This document shows positions 44,440 through 54,317 of a stretch of DNA of 64,000 nt, piece after piece (positions within the stretch are counted from its first letter, which is position 1; every line of letters begins with the position of its first letter). The DNA comes from Arthrobacter sp. zg-Y1110. Its GTDB lineage: Bacteria; Actinomycetota; Actinomycetes; Actinomycetales; Micrococcaceae. The notes under the pieces are model-generated. The model worked only from the letters and a program-made list of their open reading frames with translations. It had not been told where the DNA came from and did no database searches. A program made the translations under genes and the position numbers. The stretch is from assembly GCF_025244865.1 (NCBI RefSeq), contig NZ_CP104272.1:806001-870000 (forward strand), in the 5' to 3' direction.

Positions 44440-46145
44440 TAGAAAAGCGAGTAACGCTGGGTCAGGGGCAGCTCGGACGCGGGGGTCGGTTCAATGACCT
44501 GCCCGTCGATGCTGACCATGAATGTTTCCGGGTTCACCTGGATGTCCGGCAGCGCCGTGTTGTTCGGCAATGACGCCTTGGTGACGTCCCGGGTGGAGCG
44601 GATGGCGGTCAGTGTGCGGGTCAGCCCGAGGCGGTCCGCCAATCCGTCGTCGAGCGCGGTCGGCGCCACGAAGGAGGTGGACAGATGCGGAGCCGACGAC
44701 GCCGTTCCCGCCAGCGCTTCCCGCATCCAGACGGGCTGGGGCGTGGGCAAGGTGGCATTGGGATCACCCATCTGGCCGGCCACAATGGCTCCGCCCTTGA
44801 TCACCAGCGTGGGACGGATGCCGAAGAACGCCGGATCCCACAGCACCAGGTCTGCCATTTTGCCGACCTCGACGGATCCGACCTCGTGGTCGATGCCGTG
44901 CGCCACCGCCGGGCAGATGGTGTATTTGGCAATGTAGCGGCGCACCCGCTCATTGTCGGCCGGAAGCTGTGACTGCGTGGCGCCCATGTACTCCTTCATA
45001 ACGTGCGCCACCTGCCAGGTGCGGGTGATCGTTTCGCCGATGCGTCCCATGGCCTGGGCGTCGGAAGAGGTAATGGACATGGCGCCGAGGTCCTGGAGGA
45101 CGTCCTCGGCCATCATGGTGTTGGCCCGGATCCGGGACTCGGCAAATGCCAGGTCCTCGGGGATCCGGGGGTTCAGGTGATGGCAGACCATCAGCATGTC
45201 CAGATGCTCCGCCACGGTGTTGACCGTGAAGGGGAGGGTCGGGTTGGTCGACGCCGGCAGTACGTTCGCGGCGGCAGCCACCGTGATGATGTCGGGGGCG
45301 TGCCCACCGCCGGCACCCTCGGCGTGGAACACATGGATGCCGCGCCCGTTGATCGCCCCCAGCGTGTTCTGGACATAGCCGGCCTCGTTGAGCGAATCCG
45401 CGTGCAACGCCACCTGGACGCCCCACCGGTCCGCGGCGGTCAGTGCGGCGTCGATGGCGGCCGGCGTCGAACCCCAGTCCTCGTGGACCTTGTAGCCCGC
45501 GGCTCCGGCAAGGGCCTGCTCTTCCAGCGCGGCCTGGCTCACCGTGTTGCCCTTGCCGTAAAGCAGGAAGTTCAGCGGCAGGTGGTCCAGTGCCCGGTGC
45601 ATCACCTGCAGGTTCCACGCGCCCGGGGTCACTGTCGTCGCCTTGGACCCTTCGGCCGGTCCGGTGCCGCCGCCGCCCACGGTCGTGATGCCGGAGGCAA
45701 GCGCCTCCCGCAGGGCGTCGGTCCCCAGCAGATGGACGTGGGTGTCGACGCCGCCGGCTGTGAGGATCCGGCGCTCGCCGGAAATGATCTCGGTCCCGGG
45801 GCCGATGACCAGCGCCGGATCGATTCCGTCCATGATGTCCGGGTTGCCCGACTTCCCGATGCCCGTGATCCGGCCGTTCCGGACCCCGACGTCGGCCCGC
45901 ACAATGCCCCAGTGGTCCACGATGACGACGTTGGTGATCACCAGGTCCGGAGCGCCCTCATCGGAGGTCCGGGTGGACTGGGCCATGGACTCGCGGATGT
46001 TCTTGCCGCCGCCGAAGACGGATTCATCCCCGCCGAAGGTGTAATCCTGTTCCGGGCTGATCCAGAGATCCGTATCGCCCAGCCGGATCGAGTCGCCCGT
46101 GGTGGGGCCATACAGATGGGCGTATTCGTGCCTGCTGATCCGCAT
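44439..46145 (-). CDS. ureC: Urease subunit alpha
   Basis: This 568-residue amidohydrolase has the nickel-binding DTHVHLLG, the carbamylated lysine in [20 protein letters not shown] and [13 protein letters not shown]. The active-site flap His lies in [14 protein letters not shown]. It cleaves urea to ammonia and carbamate in the cytosol with UreA and UreB. The order ureA-ureB-ureC-ureF-ureG-ureD is typical of actinobacteria. Confidence 0.97.
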   Translation of the reverse strand: MRISRHEYAHLYGPTTGDSIRLGDTDLWISPEQDYTFGGDESVFGGGKNIRESMAQSTRTSDEGAPDLVITNVVIVDHWGIVRADVGVRNGRITGIGKSGNPDIMDGIDPALVIGPGTEIISGERRILTAGGVDTHVHLLGTDALREALASGITTVGGGGTGPAEGSKATTVTPGAWNLQVMHRALDHLPLNFLLYGKGNTVSQAALEEQALAGAAGYKVHEDWGSTPAAIDAALTAADRWGVQVALHADSLNEAGYVQNTLGAINGRGIHVFHAEGAGGGHAPDIITVAAAANVLPASTNPTLPFTVNTVAEHLDMLMVCHHLNPRIPEDLAFAESRIRANTMMAEDVLQDLGAMSITSSDAQAMGRIGETITRTWQVAHVMKEYMGATQSQLPADNERVRRYIAKYTICPAVAHGIDHEVGSVEVGKMADLVLWDPAFFGIRPTLVIKGGAIVAGQMGDPNATLPTPQPVWMREALAGTASSAPHLSTSFVAPTALDDGLADRLGLTRTLTAIRSTRDVTKASLPNNTALPDIQVNPETFMVSIDGQVIEPTPASELPLTQRYSLF

Positions 46146-46147
46146 GT

Positions 46148-46465
46148 TCAGGCCCCTTCCTGCGCGGTACCCCGTAGTTGAAGGCCGGGAACCGTGCCGG
46201 TGCCCGCCAACCGGACGAGGACGACCTCGCGGGAGGCGCCGGGTTCGAAGCGGACGGCCGTACCTGCCGGGGCTCCCAGCCGGAAGCCGACGGCGGCATC
46301 CCGGTCGAAGCGCAGCGCCGGATTCACGTCCGCGAAATGGAAGTGGGAGCCGATCTGGACCGGACGGTCGCCGTCGTTGGTCACCACCAGGCTGCGGGTG
46401 TCACGTCCGGCATTGATCTCCACGTCCCCCTGAGCGGTACGGATCTCGCCCGGCACCAGGCTCAT
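46148..46465 (-). CDS. ureB: Urease subunit beta
   Basis: The 105-residue subunit has [21 protein letters not shown] (shown in part), the classic UreB signature. It overlaps the ureA stop by four bases. It is part of the (UreABC) trimer. No catalytic residues are expected in this subunit. Confidence 0.95.
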   Translation of the reverse strand: MSLVPGEIRTAQGDVEINAGRDTRSLVVTNDGDRPVQIGSHFHFADVNPALRFDRDAAVGFRLGAPAGTAVRFEPGASREVVLVRLAGTGTVPGLQLRGTAQEGA

Positions 46466-46764
46466 GAGATCGGGTCCGTAATGGTGACCAGCTTGCGGCC
46501 GTCAGGAAACGTGGCTTCAATCTGCAGATCCGGAATCATTTCCGGCACCCCTTCCATCACGTCGTCGCGGCGCAGGACCGAGCGTCCCTCGCTCATCAGG
46601 TCGGCAACCAGCCCGCCCTCGCGTGCCCGTTCCATCACCCAGCAGGAAAGCAGGGCCACGGCCTCGGGGTAGTTGAGCCGGATGCCGCGTTCGCGGCGGT
46701 CCCGTGCCACCATGCCGGCAACACTGAGCAGCAGCTTGTCCTTATCAGCGGGAGTGAGGAACAT
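46462..46764 (-). CDS. ureA: Urease subunit gamma
   Basis: This 100-residue subunit begins with [20 protein letters not shown] and has [15 protein letters not shown] (family form) and the C-terminal [18 protein letters not shown]. It starts the urease operon. The divergent gap 46765-46860 upstream, with a TauE/SafE gene on its other side, holds the promoters. Confidence 0.95.
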   Translation of the reverse strand: MFLTPADKDKLLLSVAGMVARDRRERGIRLNYPEAVALLSCWVMERAREGGLVADLMSEGRSVLRRDDVMEGVPEMIPDLQIEATFPDGRKLVTITDPIS

Positions 46765-46798
46765 GCGCCGATTCTGTCACCGGGTTGTTTCCGTGGTG

Positions 46799-46815
46799 TT
46801 GCGTAATTTGCGTAA
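46799..46815. promoter_or_regulatory. Direct repeat TTGCGTAA x2 between ureA and a TauE/SafE gene
   Basis: TTGCGTAA occurs at 46799-46806 and 46808-46815 (period 9) in the 96-base divergent gap. It could be a regulator site for urease or for the TauE/SafE gene. A nitrogen-regulator (GlnR) box was considered, but the spacing does not fit. Confidence 0.4.
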
Positions 46816-46860
46816 ACAGAGAAATTGGGCGCCTGCAGTTTTCCGCCATAGACTTCGGCA

Positions 46861-47610
46861 GTGAATTCCGGACTGCTGCTGGCCATCTTGGTCGCCGTTT
46901 TTGTTGGGGGAATCGCGCAGCGGGTTGCCGGGATTGGCTTCGGACTGCTGCTGGCGCCGTTCTTCATTGTTGCTCTCGGCCCGTACCAGGGTGTCGTGGT
47001 AACCAATGTGTGCGGCATGCTCGCCGCCGGTCTGGTGATCCGGCACGTGTGGCAGCGCATCGACTGGAAAATGTACGCCTCGCTGGCCGTCCCGGCGGCG
47101 CTCGGCGTCGTGCTGGGAACGTATGCGGCGTCGGTCCTTCCGGTGGGACCGCTGGAAATCGGAGTCGGCATTTTTATGCTCGCGGCCCTGACTTCATCCC
47201 TGGTGCTGAACCGGACCGAGATGGTGCTGCGCGGCGGTTCGCCAAAAGCTGCCGCAGGACTCTTAGCCGGGATCAGCAACTCCATGGCCGGAGCCGGGGT
47301 TCCAGCGGTGAGCGCCTACGCGGTACTGGCCCGCTGGCCGCAGGCCTCCTTCATGGCAACCATGCAGCCCTTCCTTGCCACGCTGAGCATCGTGACCCTG
47401 GCGGCGCACGCCGTGGTGGACCCGGGGGAGTGGCCGCAGCTCGCCTGGTGGATCTGGGCACTGCTCGGCGTCCTCACCGTGGCCGGGCTTCGAGCCGGAA
47501 GCCGGCTGGCTCCGCACGTTCCCGAGTCCACGGCGCGCCGCATCGTCGTCGTCCTGGCCTATCTGGGAGCCGTGTCCGCCCTCGTCAAGGGGATCATCGA
47601 CCTGCAGTAG
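46861..47610 (+). CDS. TauE/SafE family transporter (paralogue 1)
   Basis: The 249-residue membrane protein starts at a GTG and has seven or eight helices. AIFVGGIAQRVAGIGFGLLL-like N-terminal and PKAAAGLLAGISNSMAGAG segments mark TauE/SafE sulfite exporter-like proteins. The family moves anions such as sulfite, sulfonates or sulfoacetate. It closely resembles the second copy at 58571-59317. Substrate unknown. It is divergent from urease. Confidence 0.9.
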   Translation: MNSGLLLAILVAVFVGGIAQRVAGIGFGLLLAPFFIVALGPYQGVVVTNVCGMLAAGLVIRHVWQRIDWKMYASLAVPAALGVVLGTYAASVLPVGPLEIGVGIFMLAALTSSLVLNRTEMVLRGGSPKAAAGLLAGISNSMAGAGVPAVSAYAVLARWPQASFMATMQPFLATLSIVTLAAHAVVDPGEWPQLAWWIWALLGVLTVAGLRAGSRLAPHVPESTARRIVVVLAYLGAVSALVKGIIDLQ

Positions 47611-47619
47611 TCGCAGAGC

Positions 47620-48252
47620 CTATTTGCTGCCGTGCTTCCCGGCACGGTCCTTGGCTGCCTTGGCAACCTTCACGGCTGCAGCCGCCTTGGCGACCTTGGC
47701 GACCTTCGCGGCCTTCGCATGCTTGTCCGCTTTGGCGGCCTTCGCAGTCTTGGCGGCTTTGGCAGCACCCTTGGCGGCGCCCTTGGTGCCGACCGCTGCT
47801 GCGGTACCCATCACCGGCGTCGGAACCGTGACGACCTTGACCTTGGTCTTCGGCCGCTTGCGGTCCAGGACCAGTGCGGCTGCAATCCCGGCCATCCAGG
47901 TGTCCTTCGCCAGCCCGAGGCCGTCGGGGGTGGGGCGGATGCCGTCTGCCTCGGTCATCCCCGGCGTCATGAGGTACATCCGCACCATGCCGCCCGAGAA
48001 GCAGCCGAGCATGAGTCCGGCCAGACGGCTGGGGACGAACGGGATCAGCAGGGACAGCCCGACGCAGATCTCGGCCGTGCTGATCAGCTTGCCGAATTTT
48101 GCCGGTTCAATGTCCTGTACCTGGGGAAAGGCATTGGCGGCCATCTGCTGCAGGTAAGCCGCGTTTTCGGCATCCATGTTGCGCTTGTTGAGGCCGGAGT
48201 TGAGGATGTAGGCGCCGGTGGTCAGGCGCAGGGGAATATGGCTGAGTTTCAT
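47620..48252 (-). CDS. DoxX-like membrane protein with lysine/alanine-rich tail
   Basis: This 210-residue protein has about three or four hydrophobic segments at residues 1-130 (LRLTTGAYILNSGLN, LISTAEICVGLSLLIPF, DTWMAGIAAALVLD). It is followed by a tail of about 57 residues with 16 lysines in AAK/VAK repeats. The tail looks like histone H1- or mycobacterial HU-type basic tails. Function unknown; nucleic-acid or phosphate-polymer contact at the inner membrane is conceivable. The start ATG is at 48252. Confidence 0.75.
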   Translation of the reverse strand: MKLSHIPLRLTTGAYILNSGLNKRNMDAENAAYLQQMAANAFPQVQDIEPAKFGKLISTAEICVGLSLLIPFVPSRLAGLMLGCFSGGMVRMYLMTPGMTEADGIRPTPDGLGLAKDTWMAGIAAALVLDRKRPKTKVKVVTVPTPVMGTAAAVGTKGAAKGAAKAAKTAKAAKADKHAKAAKVAKVAKAAAAVKVAKAAKDRAGKHGSK

Positions 48253-48449
48253 GGGGGTCCCTTCACGGACGATGCAACTCCGAGCCTACGACCGCCGCGG
48301 TGCCTGCGCCAGAGTAGACGCTGGAACGAACGGTGGCGAAGAGCCGGGCAAAAATGTCCGAAACGCGGGGGAACAGGTTACTCACCGGTCGCCATCTCTG
48401 CTTTCATAAAGGGGTACGCCGCAGCAGCTGTCGACACAAGAAGGTTCCG

Positions 48450-49346
48450 ATGGAATACCTCCCGGGTGAGCATCCTCGCCCGCGTCATTTCCTCCTCCAT
48501 CTCAGCGACACCCACCTGCTCGGGGGTGACAACTGCCTGTATGGCGCAGTGGACAGCCATGCCAAACTCCGTGCGCTTTTCGCCCGCCTCGAAGACAGCG
48601 GACAACGGCCCGAAGCCATTGTTTTCACCGGCGACCTGGCGGACCGCGGTGAAGCCGGTGCCTACGCCAAGCTCCGGGAGATCGTTCTCCCTGCCGCTGA
48701 GCGGATGGGTGCCCGGGTGATCTGGGCGATGGGCAACCACGACAACAGGGCGGCTTTCCGCCAGGTCCTGCTGGACGAAGCCCCGGAAATGTCACCCGTG
48801 GACCAGGTGCACCACCTCGGCGGGCTGCGGATCATCACCCTGGACACCACCGTCCCGGACCACCACCACGGGGAGCTCAGCGACGGCCAGCTTGCCTGGC
48901 TGCGCCGGGAACTGCAGACGGCCGCTCCGGAGGGAACCATCCTCGCCATGCACCATCCGCCGGTCCCCAGCGTGCAGGACCTCGCCGTCCTGGTCGAACT
49001 GCGGCAGCAGCACCGGCTTGCAGCCGTCTTGGCGGGCAGTGACGTGCGGGCCATCATTGCCGGGCACCTGCACTATTCGACGTTCGGGACCTTCGCCGGA
49101 ATCCCCGTGTCCGTGGCCTCAGCCACTTGTTACACGCAGGACCTCACGACGCCGGGCACCCGAGGCCAGGACGCGGGCCAGGGCTACAACATGATCCACC
49201 TCTACGAGGATTCGGTGGTGCACTCCGTGGTGCCCTTGGCGGAAAGCCGCACCGTGGGGGAGCAGGTTGGGCCGGAGGAAACCGCTGCCCGCCTGGCGGA
49301 GGCAGGCATCCGGCTACCAGGGGCGCTCACACTGACATCGGCCTAG
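48450..49346 (+). CDS. Metallophosphoesterase, CpdA-like phosphodiesterase
   Basis: I chose the ATG at 48450 because GAAGG precedes it and because upstream in-frame sequence is unlike the family. The 298-residue protein has the calcineurin-like metal set: [35 protein letters not shown] and AGHLHYSTF. These match CpdA/class III cyclic-nucleotide phosphodiesterases, which need Fe/Mn-type ions. The substrate (cAMP or other phosphodiester) is not certain. It overlaps the convergent PNPOx gene by four bases. Confidence 0.9.
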   Translation: MEYLPGEHPRPRHFLLHLSDTHLLGGDNCLYGAVDSHAKLRALFARLEDSGQRPEAIVFTGDLADRGEAGAYAKLREIVLPAAERMGARVIWAMGNHDNRAAFRQVLLDEAPEMSPVDQVHHLGGLRIITLDTTVPDHHHGELSDGQLAWLRRELQTAAPEGTILAMHHPPVPSVQDLAVLVELRQQHRLAAVLAGSDVRAIIAGHLHYSTFGTFAGIPVSVASATCYTQDLTTPGTRGQDAGQGYNMIHLYEDSVVHSVVPLAESRTVGEQVGPEETAARLAEAGIRLPGALTLTSA

Positions 49347-49768
49347 TCCCGGGACGGATCCGGACCCAGGTTGAAGAACCGTCCGGTGACGGTTTCGGGC
49401 ACAATTTCCACGTAGCGGTACTTCTCCGTCCGAACCCAGGGCTGCAGGGGAAGGCTGTCCGCGGCTTCGATCTCGGCGCCCGTCTCCAGGAAGCGGGTTG
49501 TCCCCTTGACGACGACGGACCAGGCCTGGTCGCTGTGGACGCCGTCGGCTTCGAACGCGACGTACGTGTTGACCGCCATTTCCGCCAGCTTCGTGCCCGG
49601 CGCGGTGCGAAGGAGGAGCACGCCGTCGTGGGCCAGATAGTTGATGGGATAGATGCTGGGCCGGTTCGCGACACTGACCGCCAGGCGGCCGTGGTGCGTG
49701 TGTTCCAGGTACTTCCAGCTCTGTTCATCAGACAGTTCAACGACCGGGGGACGCTCTTCATTAGTCAT
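49343..49768 (-). CDS. Pyridoxamine 5'-phosphate oxidase-like flavoprotein
   Basis: From the ATG at 49768 (MTNEERPPV) the protein has 141 residues. [40 protein letters not shown] and the C-terminal [12 protein letters not shown] fit the split-barrel PNPOx-like family that binds FMN or F420. A redox role is possible; a specific reaction is not. It is divergent from the catalase gene across a gap with an inverted repeat. Confidence 0.87.
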   Translation of the reverse strand: MTNEERPPVVELSDEQSWKYLEHTHHGRLAVSVANRPSIYPINYLAHDGVLLLRTAPGTKLAEMAVNTYVAFEADGVHSDQAWSVVVKGTTRFLETGAEIEAADSLPLQPWVRTEKYRYVEIVPETVTGRFFNLGPDPSRD

Positions 49769-49826
49769 GCACACAGTGTGCCAACGGCACCTCCTGACCG
49801 CCACTATCAGGTTGCTTATGAACTTG

Positions 49827-49853
49827 ACTCTCTCCCTACCCTTGCAAGAGAGT
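49827..49853. promoter_or_regulatory. Inverted repeat upstream of katA
   Basis: ACTCTCT (49827-49833) and AGAGAGT (49847-49853) are perfect 7-base arms around 13 bases. They lie between divergent katA and the PNPOx-like gene and overlap a TTGACT box (49824-49829). The pair is a candidate operator for a peroxide-responsive or other repressor. Confidence 0.5.
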
Positions 49854-49908
49854 GGACTAGGTAGTATTGCCCGCCAGCAATAAACCTCACCACCGAGGAG
49901 CACACGTT

Positions 49909-51582
49909 ATGACAGACGCAGGACAGCAGCATTCCACTACCGGCCAGAACGACGCCGGAGACCCGAAGACCCTGACCACACGCCAGGGACACCCGGTCTA
50001 CGACAACCAGAACACCCGGACTGTGGGAGCTCGTGGCCCGGCCACGCTTGAGAACTACCAGCTCCTCGAGAAGATCAGCCACTTCGACCGTGAACGGATC
50101 CCCGAGCGCGTAGTCCACGCCCGCGGTTTCGTGGCGTACGGCGAGTTCGAGGCTTCCGGCAAGTGGGGCGACGAGCCCATTGCCAAGTACACCCGCGCCA
50201 AGCTTTTCTCCGAACCCGGCAAGAAGACCGATGTTGCCATCCGGTTCTCTTCCGTGATCGGCGGACGTGACTCTTCCGAGGCCGCCCGCGACCCCCGCGG
50301 CTTCGCCGTCAAGTTCTACACCGAAGACGGCAACTGGGACATGGTCGGCAACAACCTGGGTGTCTTCTTCATCCGCGATGCCATCAAGTTCCCGGACGTG
50401 ATCCACTCCCTGAAGCCGGACCCCGTCACCTTCCGCCAGGAGCCGGCCCGCATCTTCGACTTCATGTCGCAGACTCCCGAAGCCATGCACATGCTGGTCA
50501 ACCTCTTCAGCCCGCGCGGCATCCCCGCGGACTACCGCCACATGCAGGGCTTCGGCGTGAACACCTACCGCTGGGTCAACGCCGCCGGTGAATCCAAGCT
50601 GGTCAAGTACCACTGGCTCCCGCAGCAGGGCGTGAAGTCCCTGACCGAGGAAGATGCCGCGAACATTCAGGCCAACGATCTGGGCCACGCCTCGAAGGAC
50701 CTCTACGAGGCCATCGAACGCGGTGACTACCCCAAGTGGGACCTGTACGTTCAGCTCATGGATGACCACGATCATCCGGAACTGGACTTCGATCCGCTGG
50801 ACGACACCAAGACCTGGCCGGAGCAGGAGTTTGAGCCCAAGTACGTGGGCACCATGACCCTGAACCGCAACATCACGGACCACCACAACGAAAACGAGCA
50901 GATCGCTTTCGGTACCGGTGTCCTGGTGGACGGGCTGGACTTCTCCGACGACAAGATGCTCGTTGGCCGTACGTTCAGCTACTCCGATACGCAGCGCTAC
51001 CGGGTAGGCCCGAACTACCTGCAGCTTCCGGTGAACTCCGCGAAGAACGCACGCGTCGCCACCAACCAGCGCGGCGGCCAGATGTCCTTCGGCACCGACC
51101 TCGCGCCGGGCCAGAACCCGCACGTGAACTACGAGCCGAACATCACCGGCGGCCTGCAGGAAGCAGCCAAGCCGGAACAGGCCGAGGTTGGTCCCGAGCT
51201 TGAAGGCCGCCTGACCCGCGCCCGCCTGCCCCGCACGAACGACTACATGCAGGCCGGCCAGCGCTACCAGCTGATGGAGCAGTGGGAGAAGGACGACTTG
51301 GTCGCCAACTTCATTGCCAACGTCGGCCAGGCTGTCCGCCCGGTGCAGGAGCGCATGCTCTGGCACTTCTACATGAGCGACGACGAGCTGGGTGCACGCG
51401 TCGGCGAGGGCCTGGGCATCAGCCTGGACGAGATCAAGGATCTCGGCCCGCTGGCCACCCAGACGCTCAACGAGGAAGAAACCGAGCGCATGAAGAACCT
51501 GGGGCACAACGGTCCCCGGAACGTCGAAGGCCTCACCATGACCCACTGCGTGCCCAATGAGCACGTGGTAGTTACCCGGTAA
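49909..51582 (+). CDS. katA: Catalase
   Basis: GAGGAG at 49895-49900 points to the ATG at 49909; the open frame upstream is not conserved. The 557-residue heme catalase has the distal His in [14 protein letters not shown], the Asn of the [16 protein letters not shown] segment and the proximal heme Tyr in [15 protein letters not shown]. It converts hydrogen peroxide to water and oxygen. The extended C-terminus (about 60 residues past the core) is common in small-subunit actinobacterial enzymes. A strong terminator follows. Confidence 0.97.
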   Translation: MTDAGQQHSTTGQNDAGDPKTLTTRQGHPVYDNQNTRTVGARGPATLENYQLLEKISHFDRERIPERVVHARGFVAYGEFEASGKWGDEPIAKYTRAKLFSEPGKKTDVAIRFSSVIGGRDSSEAARDPRGFAVKFYTEDGNWDMVGNNLGVFFIRDAIKFPDVIHSLKPDPVTFRQEPARIFDFMSQTPEAMHMLVNLFSPRGIPADYRHMQGFGVNTYRWVNAAGESKLVKYHWLPQQGVKSLTEEDAANIQANDLGHASKDLYEAIERGDYPKWDLYVQLMDDHDHPELDFDPLDDTKTWPEQEFEPKYVGTMTLNRNITDHHNENEQIAFGTGVLVDGLDFSDDKMLVGRTFSYSDTQRYRVGPNYLQLPVNSAKNARVATNQRGGQMSFGTDLAPGQNPHVNYEPNITGGLQEAAKPEQAEVGPELEGRLTRARLPRTNDYMQAGQRYQLMEQWEKDDLVANFIANVGQAVRPVQERMLWHFYMSDDELGARVGEGLGISLDEIKDLGPLATQTLNEEETERMKNLGHNGPRNVEGLTMTHCVPNEHVVVTR

Positions 51583-51593
51583 CCAGCTTTCAC

Positions 51594-51643
51594 ACAACGA
51601 CGGCGCGGGCGCACTTTTGGTGCGTTCCGCGCCGTCGTTGTTT
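51594..51643. terminator. Bidirectional terminator between katA and the Stealth gene
   Basis: A 15-bp stem has arms at 51594-51608 (core ACGACGGCGCGG) and 51627-51641 (core CCGCGCCGTCGT), with an inner CGCAC/GTGCG hairpin and a TTT run. The genes on both sides converge. Confidence 0.9.
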
Positions 51644-51649
51644 AATCCC

Positions 51650-53155
51650 CTACTTTTCCCAGGGTGCCCGGACCGGGAAGTACTTTTCCAAAAACTCCGT
51701 CACCCGTTCGGCCCGTTCCGCCGCTGGGACTTCCGGGAAGCTTCCGTCATTGAGGCAGAACATGTCCTTGTGGCGTTTTGCCAGCAACCGGTCCAGCATC
51801 TTCAAACCGGCGTAGCTGGTGGTGTCCACGTACTTCACCTTTGCCGTTTCCTGGGTGACCGCCCGGCCTGTGAGCAGCGCGTAGTAGTGGTAAAGCGAAT
51901 TGGTCACGGAGATGTTGTCCTTGGCCCGGAAGGTACTCGCGGCCGTGGCGGCGAACTCCTCGGGGAACTCCTCCTCCATTTCCAGCAGGACACTGCGGCG
52001 CAGGGGAGCTGCCGTGTGTTCCAGATGGCGGGTGGTGACCCGGCCGAAGCGCTCCCAGAGCAGCCGACGGTTCACCCTCGCAGCATTCTCGAAGCCGCTT
52101 CGCTCGGAATCATTGGCACCCAGGCCAATCCGGGTGCTGGCTTCGATGAACTTAGTAATCCCGCCCGGGGAGAAGAACATGTCCGGGGCAACCGGACGGC
52201 CAAAGAACATGTCGTCATTGGAGTACAGGAAGTGCTCCGCCAGTCCCGGGATGTGCTGCAGCTGGGCCTCGACCGCCTGGGAGTTGTGCGTGGGCAGCAC
52301 GGAGGGGTCCTTGAAGTGCTCGGAAGCCGGCACGAAGGTGACGGACGGGTGCTCGGCCAGCCAGTGGGGCCGCGGCGAGTCAGAGGCAATGAAGATGCGG
52401 CGGATCCAGGGGGCGAACATGTGCACCGAACGGAGGGCGTACTTCAATTCGTTGATCTGCCGGAACCGGGCCTCATGGTCATCGCCTTCGCCCACAACGG
52501 CGTTGCTCATCCGGGCGGCGCGGGCGGCCTGGAACTCGGGGGAACTGCCGTCCACCCAGGAGAACACCAAGTCGATGTCGAACCGGATGTCCGTGGCGTG
52601 GTCCGCGAACATGTTCTCGATGGTCGGCCACAGGAGTCCGTGCTTTTCCACGGTGCCGCGGACCACCTCGGCCGCCGGCAGGGTTCTGCGGGTCAGGGAG
52701 TTCTCCACGGGCAGGGTGATGTTCTCGCCCTCCAGATCCCATAGTTCAATCTGCACCCCGGCAGAGCCTGAAATCAGCAGGTTGGTCCCGGTGAACGCCC
52801 GGGGACGGTACACGCGGATGATCCGGGCCTTATCGATGGAGGAGAGGTCGCCGTCTGCGATCAGCAGGGTCCGGCTCTTTTTGGTATCGACGGTCCGGGC
52901 GTAGAACGGCTCGTCGCGGCAGGCCTCGACCATCGCCTTCCGCAGCTGCTGGCGCATCCGGAGGTCGACGGCGATGACCGGACGCTGGTCGTTTCCGCGC
53001 ACCAGAAGGTACTCCACGCCGGCGTCGTCGAGCACCCGGCGCACGAAGAGCAGGTCCTCCACCATGGCCTCGTGCGGTGTGAGCCCGGTGTCCATGAGGG
53101 CCAGGCGGCCCTTGACCAAGGCGACATTGGATTTTTGCTCCACTCGCTGGAGCAC
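51650..53155 (-). CDS. Stealth-family capsular polysaccharide phosphotransferase
   Basis: The protein has 501 residues from the GTG at 53155; an upstream in-frame extension to an ATT codon is likely (see the start candidate entry). Stealth conserved regions are visible: CR1 near 192-210 with IDLVFSWVDGS, CR2 with LKYALRSVHMFAPWIRRIF, SNDDMFFGRP, and CR3 with NSLYHYYALLTG. Stealth proteins transfer sugar phosphates in making capsule or wall polysaccharides. Here no neighbouring glycan genes are present. Confidence 0.9.
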   Translation of the reverse strand: MLQRVEQKSNVALVKGRLALMDTGLTPHEAMVEDLLFVRRVLDDAGVEYLLVRGNDQRPVIAVDLRMRQQLRKAMVEACRDEPFYARTVDTKKSRTLLIADGDLSSIDKARIIRVYRPRAFTGTNLLISGSAGVQIELWDLEGENITLPVENSLTRRTLPAAEVVRGTVEKHGLLWPTIENMFADHATDIRFDIDLVFSWVDGSSPEFQAARAARMSNAVVGEGDDHEARFRQINELKYALRSVHMFAPWIRRIFIASDSPRPHWLAEHPSVTFVPASEHFKDPSVLPTHNSQAVEAQLQHIPGLAEHFLYSNDDMFFGRPVAPDMFFSPGGITKFIEASTRIGLGANDSERSGFENAARVNRRLLWERFGRVTTRHLEHTAAPLRRSVLLEMEEEFPEEFAATAASTFRAKDNISVTNSLYHYYALLTGRAVTQETAKVKYVDTTSYAGLKMLDRLLAKRHKDMFCLNDGSFPEVPAAERAERVTEFLEKYFPVRAPWEK

Positions 53156-53242
53156 CGCGGGGGAAGCGGCAAGCAGCGTTTCCGGTTCGAGATCCGGTTC
53201 CGGCGCTCCGAAGTAGACATCGTGTTCGGCGGCTGTATCGGT

Positions 53243-53256
53243 AATAGGAACCTCCT
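53243..53256 (-). other. Candidate ATT start with strong Shine-Dalgarno for the Stealth gene
   Basis: On the minus strand AGGAGG (53256-53251) is followed by five bases and ATT (53245-53243), which opens the Stealth frame 30 codons before the GTG at 53155. The added residues (ITDTAAEHDVYFGAPEP, then an acidic Leu/Ala-rich stretch) read as plausible protein. AUU initiation is rare but known (infC). A sequence error changing an ATG is the alternative. Confidence 0.55.
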
Positions 53257-53431
53257 AGGGCGGGTGGGGGCGCCCACAATGCAGGCGCTGATGAGTGCTG
53301 CGCTGCACGGGAACTGCTGCCGGGCGTCCGGCGGGTCCTTCAAGATGCGCCGGGGATGCTCCGAACGCTATGTGCTCAACTGCGGGCCGCCAGTAGCATT
53401 GTCTTCGGACACGGACATTCCGGGAGTAGAT

Positions 53432-54124
53432 GTGGGATACCGTAACACCGCCCGAGGCAGCACCGCCCGTAAAGCCATGGCTCGTAACATAACCGCCCGC
53501 AACACTGGCCTGCTGGCAGCAGCTTTGCTCCTCACCAGTATCTCATCCTGTGCTGCACCGGCGCAGGAGGGACCGACGTCGTCCGCGCCACAATGGTCCA
53601 CCTACACGACGGCGGATAGCAGCCTCCGCTTCGAGCACCCGCCCGGCTGGGACATCCGGGAGCTTCCGGCACGCGCCAATGATCCGGCGGGCGGCGTGTC
53701 CCTGGAAGTGCTCGACGACGGCGGCCGCGTTCTTGCCCGGCTGGACACCGGCATCATCACGGACCTGAGCTGCACCGAATCCGCCGAACCGGCGTCCTAC
53801 GTGGAGTATGAGAGCGTGCCGATGCCGGAGCTGGAGTCGAAACAGGGGTCCGACCAACGTTTTGTCTACCGTTCCCTGGCACCGTCCGGGTCGCAGACCG
53901 TTCAGGCGTCCTATGCGGTGGTGAGCGGACAACAGCAGAGTCCGGAGTGCGGGCTGTTCGATTTCTTCACGCTGACCGAGTCCAGCGGCGGGCGGTTCGC
54001 GGGGGAGTACGCGGGTTCCGGGGCATCGCAGGAGGAATACCTTGAAGGCGTTTCCAAGTACCGGGAAACACAGGAATACCGGGACCTTCGAGAGATGCTG
54101 ACCTCACTGCGCAACACGGATTAG
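53432..54124 (+). CDS. Secreted lipoprotein of unknown function
   Basis: I chose the GTG at 53432 (GGGAG five bases upstream); an ATG at 53477 is also possible. The 230-residue protein has a signal peptide with hydrophobic LLAAALLLTSI and a lipobox ending ISSC. The mature part includes LRFEHPPGWDIRELP and two later cysteines (DLSC, PECGLFDFF). A PsbP-like or ligand-binding role is possible, but no family is clear. The N-terminus carries short Asn-Thr-Ala-Arg repeats. Confidence 0.7.
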   Translation: MGYRNTARGSTARKAMARNITARNTGLLAAALLLTSISSCAAPAQEGPTSSAPQWSTYTTADSSLRFEHPPGWDIRELPARANDPAGGVSLEVLDDGGRVLARLDTGIITDLSCTESAEPASYVEYESVPMPELESKQGSDQRFVYRSLAPSGSQTVQASYAVVSGQQQSPECGLFDFFTLTESSGGRFAGEYAGSGASQEEYLEGVSKYRETQEYRDLREMLTSLRNTD

Positions 54125-54317
54125 GACTGGGTGGACAGCTGCGGGACCACGTTCAGTCGTGCCTCCCAAATGCCTCATTTAGAAGCCAGCTGTTTTCTGT
54201 GAGCCACTCTGGTGCCCTGTGGATAAGTCGCTAGGCTCGGCAGCGGCCTGATTACTATGGCCGAACCGACTGCTTGATCCTTTGTCTCGCGGCCCACCCA
54301 GCCTTGGGGGTTTTCGA

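Noticed and set aside
46799..46820. GlnR-type box in the urease promoter
   Set aside because: Half-sites GTAAT and TAAAC are 10 apart rather than 11, and the first lacks the conserved C; not convincing.
49867..49908. Upstream start for catalase at 49867
   Set aside because: The ribosome-binding site GAGGAG at 49895-49900 fits the ATG at 49909, and the extra residues are not typical.
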